Positions 32,382 through 41,605 of a DNA stretch of 64,000 nucleotides are shown here, piece after piece (position 1 is the stretch's first letter; each line of letters starts with the position of its first letter). The position numbers and the translations under genes are program-made. Origin of the DNA: DATHKG01 sp035489435 (GTDB lineage: Bacteria > Bacteroidota > Bacteroidia > Chitinophagales > Chitinophagaceae); NCBI GenBank assembly GCA_035489435.1, contig DATHKG010000039.1; one strand, 5' to 3'. The notes below the pieces were generated by a model. It searched no databases, was not told where the DNA came from, and saw only the letters and a list, made by a program, of their open reading frames with translations.

Positions 32382-35300
32382 TGTACAAAAGGTATCCAGG
32401 CTTCAATTCATTTACAGACACGGACCTTTCCAACCAGCTTTTTTTTGGTAGAGAAAAACTTAGCCAGACTCTCTTATTTTCAATTCTCTCTGAAAACCTT
32501 ACAGTTCTATATTCTAAATCCGGGTATGGAAAAACTTCGATTCTCCAGGCAGGCGTTTTCAAATTGTTAAGAGAGCAAACCTATTATCCTTTGTATCTGC
32601 GCCTTAATAAAAACGATGGGAATTTGCAAGACCTGATAAAGTCTGCATTATCCGAAAATATTCATAAAGACTTTGAAATATTGGTCAAACAGGAACAAGT
32701 ATCGCTTGAACAGTTTCTTGCAGAAACAGAGATATGGTCAGTTGACAATAAGTTAGCGACTCCTGTTTTAGTTTTTGACCAGTTAGAAGAAATATTTAGT
32801 GTTGACTATAGTGATTCGGATCGCAGGGATTTTATCGGGCAGATATCTGATCTTCTTTTAAAAGCTAAGGAAGGAAGATTACGTATAAAGATTGTAATCT
32901 CATTGCGGGAAGAGTATTTAGGAAATTTAGAAACCCTTGTTGATAAAATCCCTTCGCTTTATTCAAATCGTTTTCGCTTAGAGCCATTAACTCCCGATAC
33001 AGCTAGTGAGGCAATCACCAAACCAGGTCTTATTGAGATAGACGATATTGTTTTCGCCTCCCCAACACTGAGTTTTGCTCCCGATGCATTGGATGAAATA
33101 GTTAAGTTTCTTTCTTTAAGATTGATAGAAAAAACATGGATAGAGACAAACGAGATCGACCCGGTACAATTGCAGATCATATGCCGAACCCTGGAAGAAA
33201 GATCAATACAATTAAAAGCAAATCACAAAATTAAAGAACATCAAATCACAAAAAAAGACCTGGCAGGATTTGCCGGGCTTAGAGGAATGCTCTCCGCGTT
33301 TAAAGACCGGTCCACCTGGAAAATACTGGCAGATCGCAAGCTTACTAAAACTTGGGGGACGACTTTTAAAAGTATCACGGTCCCCGGAAAAATACAAAAA
33401 GTATTGTCATTTGCAACACCTCCTTCCCTTCAGTATGTTGAAAGTTTTTTGCTTTCTGAACGTGACTTAGATAGTAAAATCACTCATTTGATAAATATTG
33501 AGCAAAACGATAAAATCTTTGAATTTGTTTTTGATGACAATTCGACTTGGATTTGCGATGCAACAACCATGCATGAATTATTTCCCAATTTCGCTGATAC
33601 GACAATGAGTCCAGACGAGTCTTTTTGGATTCCCCTGAAATTGCCTCTGGTAGGAGACAATGAAAATGGGGTCTTCTTGAAAAACGTGCATGTATATCTT
33701 AAGAAAGAAGTATATGGAGGAGTGGTTATTGCTGCTGATAAAGTCGAAGAAAAACTTATGGCCCAGGGAGAAGGTTTATTTTCACTTAACCGTGATTTCT
33801 GCCTGGCTCCTCTGGACCCTACAATAACCAAGCAACCTTTTCTACTTTTTCTCCATGGAACAATTTCGAATACGCATATCACATTTTCATCGTTACAGGA
33901 TTCAGACACATGGAGGTATATACATAAAACTTATGGGCCAAATGTACTAACCTATCAATACCGCTCTCTTACAAAAAGTCCATTAAGGAATGTTGTTGAA
34001 CTCGTAAAAGCACTGCCAGACTTAGTAAATATTCATATTATTAGCCATGCAGGCGGTGGCCTGCTGGGAGAAATACTTTGTAGATATTCCCGAAACGGAA
34101 GCAATTCTATCGCAGGCTTTTCCAATGAAAATCTACAACTCCTCGAAAAATACGACAGGGCAGATGACATCGCCTGTATAGAAGAACTGAACATCCTTTT
34201 CGCAACCAAGAAAATAATAGTCCGGAAATTTATTCGGATTGCCTGTCCTGCAGCGGGCACGAGCCTGGCTGCAAGACGGCTAGATACAATTCTGAATGTA
34301 TTCTTCAATTTCCTGAGCGAGCATTCTGGTCCGATTGCGGATTTGTCGAAGGAGCTCATTGTTGAAGCTTTAAGTACAAAAGATAATATCAGTGTATTAC
34401 CTGGCCTCGAAGCCCAAAGTCCTGAATCACCTTTCATCAAGATCTTAAATGATATGGCAGATATGGAACTACCAAGTTCTGGCTTAGCAATAATTTCAGG
34501 TAACACCAATCTGGGTGGCACCCGGGAAGCATTGTTCGCAATCATCGGTAGATGGTTTCACGGACAAAGAAATGACCTGGTCGTTAATACCGATTCGATG
34601 TACCTGGGTGCAAAAAGAACTGGCAATATCCAGTATTTCTTTGATCAGGGGCCGGAAGTTGACCACTTCAAATATTTTATGAATGTCTCAACAAGGCACT
34701 CAATTGCCTTAGCACTAAAAACCTCTGATGGGGATGAAATACCGGGGTTTAAAAGTGTAAAACAATACGATATTCCGGCCAGCGACAGGGGCCTGGTCGG
34801 AATCGAATACGGTGAATTATATACCTCTCCGAATCTGCCGACCGGCAATAAGCCGATAATCGTTTTAGTTCCTGGTATCTTGGCTTCAAACTTATCCCGA
34901 AAAAACAATAAGTTATGGCTCGAATATACATCGTCAATTTCAGGAGGATTATTTGAACTGGGTGATATCACAGACCCTTCAATTACCGCCACATCAATAA
35001 TGAAATCTGCTTATAGCAGCATCGTCGACAGGTTTTCTTATACCTATGATGTTATTGTATATCCATTTGACTGGCGCAAGCAGTTGAGCGCCTGTGCTAA
35101 TGAATTTAACGAGGTGGTCATTAGTTTAATGAAACATAATCAACCCATCAAAATTATCGGGCATTCTATGGGTGGTGTATTGGTACGTGATTTCATCATT
35201 AATCATCCGCAAAGCTGGGCCAGGTTAAATACTTCGGCAGGTTTCAAATTATTATATCTTGGTGCACCGCTGCTCGGATCTTTCAGAATCCTTACTCTCC

Positions 35301-38300
35301 TCTTTGGCAACGATCCAATCATCAACGCATTGAATTTGCTTGACCGCAAGCATACTAAAAAAGAATTGATTGAGTTGTTTGCGAACTTCCCAGGCATTTT
35401 AAGTTTGCTCCCGCTTACAACTGAAGATAACAACGACTTCGCAAATCCGGACACCTGGAAAAAGATGGCCGAGGCGAGCGGCGAGAACTACTGGCCGGTA
35501 CCAACCCATACTCAACTTGAAATTTTTAAAACATATAGGGATAATATTATTTCAAAGAGCAGCAGTATCGATTATTCAAATATTATTTATATAGCGGGTA
35601 AAGATAAATTCACTCCTTCCGGTTATTATAATCACATGATACCACCGAGGACGGAATTGGTCTTTTTGTGTACTAGTGAAGGTGACCAGACTGTAACCTG
35701 GGAGTCGGGTATTCCCAAACAACTGGTAGATTCCAAATCGGTATATTATGTGGATGTTACGCATGGTGCGTTGGCAGACGAGAGTGATATATTTGACGGC
35801 ATAGAGGAAATACTTGAGAAAGGATACACCAGTATGCTTAGCAGTTCAAGGCCTTCCACCAGCAGAGAATCTGACATGTTCCGGATGCCTGAAGTGTACA
35901 ATTTTAATTTTACAGAAAGAGGTGTTGGAAACGCCATATTCGGAAGAGCAAAACCAACAATAGCTGCTGTAAGCCAGATTCCAGTTTCAGTAAGTATTAG
36001 CAATGGCGATCTCGCATATACATCTTTCCCCGTGTTCGCAGGTCACTTTAAAAATGACGGAATTTTAAGTGCTGAAAAAGCGATTGATATTCTTTTGAAC
36101 GGAAGCCTTTCATCAAGACTCCATTTAGACTTGTACCCGGGAGAGATAGGCACAAACACTGTTATCTTACCAACATATAAACAAGGCGATTTTCCCGGGG
36201 CTGTAATTGTAGGATTAGGTGAGCCCGGGTTTTTGACCAGCCACCAGTTAGCCAAAACGGTCGAGCAGGGAGTTATGAAATATCTGCTCAACATTAACAA
36301 TCAGCCCACTACTAAAAAAGACGTTGGAATATCATCACTGATCATTGGATGCGGTTACGGTGGACTTTCACTCGAGAATTCACTCAAAGCAATCATTGAC
36401 GGTGTTAACAATGCCAATAAAAAAATTAAAATCGTTAACCGTGCGGGTTTGAAATTAGTGAGGCATATTGAATTCATTGAGCTACTTGAAGACAGGGCCC
36501 TCGGCGGTCTCTACTCGCTCAGTAAAATTGAAAGCAAAGAGAATAGTATTTACAATATCAAAATTGCAAATAAGAAGATAAAGAAGCTGTTTGGTTTCAG
36601 AAAACGATTACCAATGAATATTGGTGAAGAGTGGTGGAACAGGATAACTGTTAAACATAAAACAGTTATCATAGGAACAGAAGAAGTATCAAGTTTAGTT
36701 TTTAGTACCTCTACCAGGCGAGCCAGCGAAGAGGAGAAGGAATTGTTTACCAACACAATGCTGATAGATCTTTTTCTCGAACGGGTTTCGACACAAAACA
36801 GGTGGACTTCAACATCTGCAAAAGCTTTGTTTGAATTAATGATACCCAATGAGTTTAAAGACCAGCTCAAAAAAAAGGGAAGCATAAACTGGATACTGGA
36901 TGAGCACACAGCAGCCTATCCCTGGGAACTCTTGCAGGAAAATATTAATGACACCAAACCCCTGTGTATAGGTTCCGGGATGATCCGCCAGTTGTCTACA
37001 AGGGATTATGCCTCAAATATACAACGGGTAGCAACCGAGCTGGCGCTTGTAATTGGCGACCCTATGCTTAACGGTTTTGTCAGCCAGTTGGAGGGGGCCA
37101 GGGATGAAGCATTGCAGGTTCAGGATCTGTTAAATCAATACGAGTTCCCGAATATTACATTGGTGAATAAAAATGCATCACAACTAATATTAAATCTTTT
37201 CAGCAATGATTTCAAAATCATCCATCTTGCCGGTCATGGAGTTTTCAATCCCAACGAGCCAGGAAAATCGGGAATGGTTATCGGGAATGATGTTTACCTG
37301 ACTACTTTTGACATAAAACAACTGAGCACAATCCCGGAATTAGTATTTGTGAATTGTTGTCATCTCGGAAAACATGAGACGGTCAGCAACAAATATTTCA
37401 GGGATAGATTCCGTTTGGCTGCTAATATTGGAACCCAACTCATACAGGCAGGTGTAAAAGTTGTTGTTGCCGCGGGATGGGCGGTTAATGATAAGGCAGC
37501 CCAGGACTTCGCAAAAATCTTTTATTCAAATATGTTTGCCGGTTACAATTTTGGGGATTCGGTCACTGCTGCGAGATCTTTCCTCTATGAAACCTATCCT
37601 TCCAATAATACCTGGGGAGCCTATCAATGTTATGGTGATCCATTTTACAAGTTAATAAACCGGACGGCGGAGAAAAAAGACAATATCCCCGACTACGCAA
37701 TTGAAGAAGAAGCACTCGTCGATCTTAACAACCTGAAAAACAGTCTTGATACCCGGAACATTACCAGCGACAACGCTCTTGCAAGATTATACCTGATTTC
37801 TAAAGCTGTTTCAATAGCAGAAATTAACACCGGGAGTGTGCTCGAGTTGGAAGCTTCAATATTATTTGAGTTGGGTGAATATGACCTGGCCGTTGACAAA
37901 TATGAAATATTAAGGCAGCAGGAAAATGCTACGTTTTCAGTGGCCTCATTGGAAAAGTTATGCAATCTAAGAAGCAAAAAATGTGTACAGGATTTCAGGT
38001 GCAATAAAGAAAAAGAAAAACTACCGCAAATCATGAATGATTTAATCAGCGAGTTAAATCAATTGGTTAAGATCAACCGTACTTCTGAAAGACTTAGTTT
38101 ATTGGGAAGTGCCCACAAAAGACTGGGGCTGATAAGTGATAAAGAAAAAAAAGAAGCAGCCTACAGGAAATCGGTAGAATATTACCGGGAGGCGTATGCT
38201 GTCAGTAAGAAATCATATTCATTAAACAACTGGATAATGATGCAATGCATTTTAGATCTCATCCACCCAAATGATGCCGTCTTCGATCCTGAAAAACATC

Positions 38301-38629
38301 TTAAACTGTCAGAGCAGATAAAAAATAATAAATCACAGTTAAGGGTAAGTTATCGCAACATGGATTATTGGGAACTGCTGGAGGATGTGACTTATGATCT
38401 GAGTTTAGTGATGCTGAGCCAGGATACCATCTCAACCGAAAAATGGAATGACTTGTTCAGGAACATTACAAACATCTGGAATGGTGCCGGATCAAAAGGA
38501 AAAAAACTGGCAGAAATTGAGAATATGGAGATCATCTCGGATATGTTGTCACTCGCAGAAGATGAGCGGGCACAGGAGTTGAAATCGCAGTTTGATAAAT
38601 TGAGGGAGCGATTACTGATATTGATCTGA
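32381..38629 (+). CDS. Giant multidomain protein: STAND NTPase, two hydrolase domains, CHAT protease, TPR tail
   Basis: The domain order in 2082 residues is as follows. A STAND-type NTPase lies at about 10-310 (Walker A SKSGYGKTS at 45-53; Walker B VLVFDQLEEIF at 129-139; SLREEYLG at 174-181). A first alpha/beta hydrolase-like domain at 485-780 has an oxyanion-type FLHG, but its nucleophile elbow reads SHAGGG (555-560), with Ala in place of the catalytic Ser. A second lipase/LCAT-like hydrolase at 825-1140 has GHSMGG with Ser929, and Asp1075 and His1128 can complete the triad. A segment at 1190-1440 has GCGYGGLS and resembles a macro/leucyl-aminopeptidase N-terminal fold. A CHAT protease at 1500-1760 has His1619 in LAGHG and Cys1660 in VNCCHLG. 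The helical TPR-like tail is 1775-2082. NTPase gating of a lipase and a protease suggests an all-in-one defence switch that attacks lipids and proteins. It is coupled to the SIR2-TIR gene. Confidence 0.88.
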   Translation: MYKRYPGFNSFTDTDLSNQLFFGREKLSQTLLFSILSENLTVLYSKSGYGKTSILQAGVFKLLREQTYYPLYLRLNKNDGNLQDLIKSALSENIHKDFEILVKQEQVSLEQFLAETEIWSVDNKLATPVLVFDQLEEIFSVDYSDSDRRDFIGQISDLLLKAKEGRLRIKIVISLREEYLGNLETLVDKIPSLYSNRFRLEPLTPDTASEAITKPGLIEIDDIVFASPTLSFAPDALDEIVKFLSLRLIEKTWIETNEIDPVQLQIICRTLEERSIQLKANHKIKEHQITKKDLAGFAGLRGMLSAFKDRSTWKILADRKLTKTWGTTFKSITVPGKIQKVLSFATPPSLQYVESFLLSERDLDSKITHLINIEQNDKIFEFVFDDNSTWICDATTMHELFPNFADTTMSPDESFWIPLKLPLVGDNENGVFLKNVHVYLKKEVYGGVVIAADKVEEKLMAQGEGLFSLNRDFCLAPLDPTITKQPFLLFLHGTISNTHITFSSLQDSDTWRYIHKTYGPNVLTYQYRSLTKSPLRNVVELVKALPDLVNIHIISHAGGGLLGEILCRYSRNGSNSIAGFSNENLQLLEKYDRADDIACIEELNILFATKKIIVRKFIRIACPAAGTSLAARRLDTILNVFFNFLSEHSGPIADLSKELIVEALSTKDNISVLPGLEAQSPESPFIKILNDMADMELPSSGLAIISGNTNLGGTREALFAIIGRWFHGQRNDLVVNTDSMYLGAKRTGNIQYFFDQGPEVDHFKYFMNVSTRHSIALALKTSDGDEIPGFKSVKQYDIPASDRGLVGIEYGELYTSPNLPTGNKPIIVLVPGILASNLSRKNNKLWLEYTSSISGGLFELGDITDPSITATSIMKSAYSSIVDRFSYTYDVIVYPFDWRKQLSACANEFNEVVISLMKHNQPIKIIGHSMGGVLVRDFIINHPQSWARLNTSAGFKLLYLGAPLLGSFRILTLLFGNDPIINALNLLDRKHTKKELIELFANFPGILSLLPLTTEDNNDFANPDTWKKMAEASGENYWPVPTHTQLEIFKTYRDNIISKSSSIDYSNIIYIAGKDKFTPSGYYNHMIPPRTELVFLCTSEGDQTVTWESGIPKQLVDSKSVYYVDVTHGALADESDIFDGIEEILEKGYTSMLSSSRPSTSRESDMFRMPEVYNFNFTERGVGNAIFGRAKPTIAAVSQIPVSVSISNGDLAYTSFPVFAGHFKNDGILSAEKAIDILLNGSLSSRLHLDLYPGEIGTNTVILPTYKQGDFPGAVIVGLGEPGFLTSHQLAKTVEQGVMKYLLNINNQPTTKKDVGISSLIIGCGYGGLSLENSLKAIIDGVNNANKKIKIVNRAGLKLVRHIEFIELLEDRALGGLYSLSKIESKENSIYNIKIANKKIKKLFGFRKRLPMNIGEEWWNRITVKHKTVIIGTEEVSSLVFSTSTRRASEEEKELFTNTMLIDLFLERVSTQNRWTSTSAKALFELMIPNEFKDQLKKKGSINWILDEHTAAYPWELLQENINDTKPLCIGSGMIRQLSTRDYASNIQRVATELALVIGDPMLNGFVSQLEGARDEALQVQDLLNQYEFPNITLVNKNASQLILNLFSNDFKIIHLAGHGVFNPNEPGKSGMVIGNDVYLTTFDIKQLSTIPELVFVNCCHLGKHETVSNKYFRDRFRLAANIGTQLIQAGVKVVVAAGWAVNDKAAQDFAKIFYSNMFAGYNFGDSVTAARSFLYETYPSNNTWGAYQCYGDPFYKLINRTAEKKDNIPDYAIEEEALVDLNNLKNSLDTRNITSDNALARLYLISKAVSIAEINTGSVLELEASILFELGEYDLAVDKYEILRQQENATFSVASLEKLCNLRSKKCVQDFRCNKEKEKLPQIMNDLISELNQLVKINRTSERLSLLGSAHKRLGLISDKEKKEAAYRKSVEYYREAYAVSKKSYSLNNWIMMQCILDLIHPNDAVFDPEKHLKLSEQIKNNKSQLRVSYRNMDYWELLEDVTYDLSLVMLSQDTISTEKWNDLFRNITNIWNGAGSKGKKLAEIENMEIISDMLSLAEDERAQELKSQFDKLRERLLILI

Positions 38630-38654
38630 AATTAATTATCCTCTAAGATATTAA

Positions 38655-40106
38655 TTACTTAGATAGACGCTGATCTGGCTCTTGCCAGGCCGGGTTCATC
38701 AGGTTACCATTTACCAACAACAAATTCCTGAGTTTGTTTATCTGGCCTTCAAAACTTTCCATCATCCAGGGTTTATGTTCTATGGATTGGGCGAGTTTTT
38801 TGCCGTTTTCATATTGCTCAAACATGCCCAGGCCAAAATAAGCTTCGGCCTTGTTGACGGATATCCAAAACTTTTGTTCTGTATCAAGTGCCTGTTGATT
38901 TAAAAACTCTTCATCAGCATTTTTCTCCTGGGATTCCCTGTTTTTACGCTCCTCAATCTTAGCCAGATCTTTGTCGCATAGATAAATTACCCTTTCCCTG
39001 GCCCGGCTGGCATTAACAAGATCTGCAATCTGCTCTTCTTTAGTAACGCAAAGCGTTGAGTTTGCACGGCAATTCAACATATAAGCCAGGTTAATGCCGT
39101 TATATCTGTTATTCAACAAAAAATATCCTCTTTGATAAAATAAAATCGCGTTACTGAGATGTTCTTCGTTACCGCTGATATCATACCATTTTTTTTCTAT
39201 GGCTCCTGCTATAGTCACCGTCTCCGGATCATTGGTGTGAGCTAAATCGAGGTGTACCAATAGTTGAAGGGCTTTCTGCAAAGCGGAGACAGGATCCGGT
39301 TCTTCGGATTTATAAACCGCGAGTGCGAGCCTGTGTATTACATAATCATACCCCGATGATATATTAGAGGACTCCCCTTTCCCAATATTGTGCGCAGATT
39401 CAAACAATACTTTTGCACGGGGATAGTCTTTTTGATCGAGCGCTTCTTCACCTTTTTCGATCAGCAGGGACAAAGTTTCATCCCTGGGTTTATCTCTTGT
39501 CTCGCCCGTTCCGGAAGCCGACACTTGTGTTTCCTTTGATCTTCTTTCACTTTGCACAGCTTTTTCTATCTCCTCCTCGAGCCTTGGTGGCGTTAGGCCA
39601 TTTAAAAATGTGTAAACAGGACTATCAGCCGACTCACGGTCTAATACAGTTTGTAAAATTTCTCCCAACAATTTTCGGAACCTTTCTACTTCTTCGTACT
39701 CGATCCCTTCACCCAGGTGAGTATAGGGTGTAATATTAATATGATTTAGATCAAAAGGATATGCAAGTTTATCTTCTGAAATTACGATCGTGGTCCTGGG
39801 TCTGAGCGCATGTCTTATACCCAGTTCATAGAATGTATTCATATTTGCTGTTGACAGGTCGGCAATTACAACGTCTGCCTTTAATAGCTCCTGGTACATT
39901 GGAACATCGATCGCGCCCGAATGCCTGATCTCGTCTGCACGAATACATATCAGTCCTTTTTGTTCAACCACCGGCTTTATTAGTAGTCTGTATGATTTAT
40001 TGAGATCAAGTTTACGCCCGGTAGCATAATCGGTTTTTGTACCAAAACCCATAACAACAAAACACCGCTTTCTTTGAGAAGAATCATTGGAAGTACTTAC
40101 TGCCAT
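38655..40106 (-). CDS. DrHyd-TPR protein, ASK-kinase N-terminus-like
   Basis: Residues 10-150 form a 2-deoxyribosyltransferase-like (DrHyd) domain: KRCFVVMGFGTK, ADVVIADLSTANMNTFYELGIRHALRP (Glu94 of YELG) and TTIVIS. The rest (about 205-483) is helical TPR sequence with blocks around GEEALDQKDYPRAKVLFESA and KAEAYFGLGMFEQYENG. This resembles the TRAF-binding TPR region that in animal ASK/MAP3K5-type kinases also follows a DrHyd-like domain. Bacterial members are thought to act in conflict signalling, not nucleotide salvage. The protein is cytosolic, with no signal peptide. It is convergent with the giant STAND gene (25 bases between stops) and divergent from the lipoprotein gene. The same domain pair is encoded again at 41606, but the two proteins are only distantly alike. 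Confidence 0.8.
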   Translation of the reverse strand: MAVSTSNDSSQRKRCFVVMGFGTKTDYATGRKLDLNKSYRLLIKPVVEQKGLICIRADEIRHSGAIDVPMYQELLKADVVIADLSTANMNTFYELGIRHALRPRTTIVISEDKLAYPFDLNHINITPYTHLGEGIEYEEVERFRKLLGEILQTVLDRESADSPVYTFLNGLTPPRLEEEIEKAVQSERRSKETQVSASGTGETRDKPRDETLSLLIEKGEEALDQKDYPRAKVLFESAHNIGKGESSNISSGYDYVIHRLALAVYKSEEPDPVSALQKALQLLVHLDLAHTNDPETVTIAGAIEKKWYDISGNEEHLSNAILFYQRGYFLLNNRYNGINLAYMLNCRANSTLCVTKEEQIADLVNASRARERVIYLCDKDLAKIEERKNRESQEKNADEEFLNQQALDTEQKFWISVNKAEAYFGLGMFEQYENGKKLAQSIEHKPWMMESFEGQINKLRNLLLVNGNLMNPAWQEPDQRLSK

Positions 40107-40478
40107 AATAAAACAATTAGAAGCTGCAAGGAACTGACTTGATTAAAGTTAAATTTTATAATCACTCCATCGATGTATACAGACAGAAATTTTGAATAAT
40201 TCTTTCGATATTATCCTTCCTGGAACAACCCGCAAAACAGTTTCCGGAGCGATGGCAAACAAATCTTATTAATTCCTGTTTGAAACCAGGAACCATGTAT
40301 GCTGTTCTGTAAATTTGTATTATGTTTCTTTAAACAACGTTTTCCGTTTGTTTATATGAAACAAATATCTTTATACCGGCGATCTTTTTATAACCAGGTA
40401 GGCAAGTTGAGTTTTTGTACCCTTTCAATCAGTACGGCCCTTACAGCTTTTCTACCTTTTAATAATCATACCTGTTTT

Positions 40479-41537
40479 ATGAGATTAACAAAATTGTTGC
40501 TGGTCGCGTTTATCCTCATGGAATGCTTAGCCTGCAAATCAAGCAACGAAATGGACAACAAGAAAAATGAAAATATTATCAAAGAATTGTCGGTGATTGA
40601 TTCCTTGCTAAGAGATCAGGAGTTTGCATATCTCATGGCAGCCAACCTTGATTCGGCATATTATATTGGAGTCGGTGAAAACCCGCAGGAATTTATCAGT
40701 GCGAAGGATGATACCAGCTTTTTTTTTATTTCTGAAAAAGACGAGATGATTGCTACCAATATAGCAGGATTCTATGCCCTGGAGTGCGGGATAGGTTTTA
40801 TCAGTGCAACTTCGAACAGACCATTCACTTCAGTATTGCAGGCAATGCTGGAGGGCAAAATAGATTCTGCTGAGATACTTATACTGAATCGTTTTGCAAA
40901 CGCAACCTGGAAAGCAAGCCAGCCTTTCAGAGGATTCGAGAGAATTAAGCGCCCGATTTTTATGATCGCAAATTTTCTTCCGGAAGACGAGATTAAAAAA
41001 GATTATCACCAGGTTGAAATCGCAGGAAGAAAATTGTGGGAAACAATGAAGTCAGTTGCAGACAGTTCGAACCATGTTCAGATGCAAAAGTTGCGATCGT
41101 TGTTACAGGATACGGCCTATGCTTTTGAGATGGCCACATATATCGATTCGTCTTATGCTGCGACCCAGGGACAAAAGCAAAATCCCAATGACTGGGGTGA
41201 TTCTACGATCCGTAAAAGCACAATGAGCCAAAAGATTGCCGGAAGTATTGCTGGTTTTTATGCCCTGGAATGCGGGCTAAACTATTTTGTAAAAACCAGC
41301 GATAGATTGCCTTCAGAAATGCTTAAAGCCTTAATAAACGATTCATTAAACCAGGAAGAATTGCAGGTCTTTGCGCGGTTTGCAAATGCCACCTGGAAAG
41401 CCGGCCAGCCCTTTAAAGGATTATCCAGGATCAAAAGGCAGACATTTACTCCTTTCTATTTTCTTACAAAAGCTGATATCGATAAGGATCTTGTTCAAAT
41501 TAAGGCCGCGGCTAAAATGCTTTTACAATATTTATAA
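40479..41537 (+). CDS. Lipoprotein with two homologous halves
   Basis: I place the start at the ATG at 40479, because it gives a typical lipoprotein signal (MRLTKLLLVAFILMECLAC, lipid-bearing Cys19); the frame runs 180 bases further upstream but that part has no signal-like or conserved look. The mature part consists of two copies of a unit of about 150 residues. Both contain IAGFYALECG, RFANATWKA, GQPF/SQPF and F(K/R)GxxRIKR in the same order. Both are predicted helical. No catalytic motif is visible. It is surface or periplasmic by its lipobox and sits between two DrHyd-TPR genes on the opposite strand, so it may be their immunity or sensing partner, or unrelated. The upstream 372 bases (40107-40478) otherwise hold no gene I would support. 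Confidence 0.75.
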   Translation: MRLTKLLLVAFILMECLACKSSNEMDNKKNENIIKELSVIDSLLRDQEFAYLMAANLDSAYYIGVGENPQEFISAKDDTSFFFISEKDEMIATNIAGFYALECGIGFISATSNRPFTSVLQAMLEGKIDSAEILILNRFANATWKASQPFRGFERIKRPIFMIANFLPEDEIKKDYHQVEIAGRKLWETMKSVADSSNHVQMQKLRSLLQDTAYAFEMATYIDSSYAATQGQKQNPNDWGDSTIRKSTMSQKIAGSIAGFYALECGLNYFVKTSDRLPSEMLKALINDSLNQEELQVFARFANATWKAGQPFKGLSRIKRQTFTPFYFLTKADIDKDLVQIKAAAKMLLQYL

Positions 41538-41605
41538 TAATCCGGAGTCACTATGAATGCCCCATCTGTTAATGCTATTCGTATTATGCTTATGCCTTCA
41601 AGTCA

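Noticed and set aside
40299..40478. N-terminal extension of the duplicated lipoprotein
   Set aside because: Starting at 40299 would put 60 odd Phe/Cys-rich residues before a perfect lipoprotein signal. The start at 40479 explains the lipobox.
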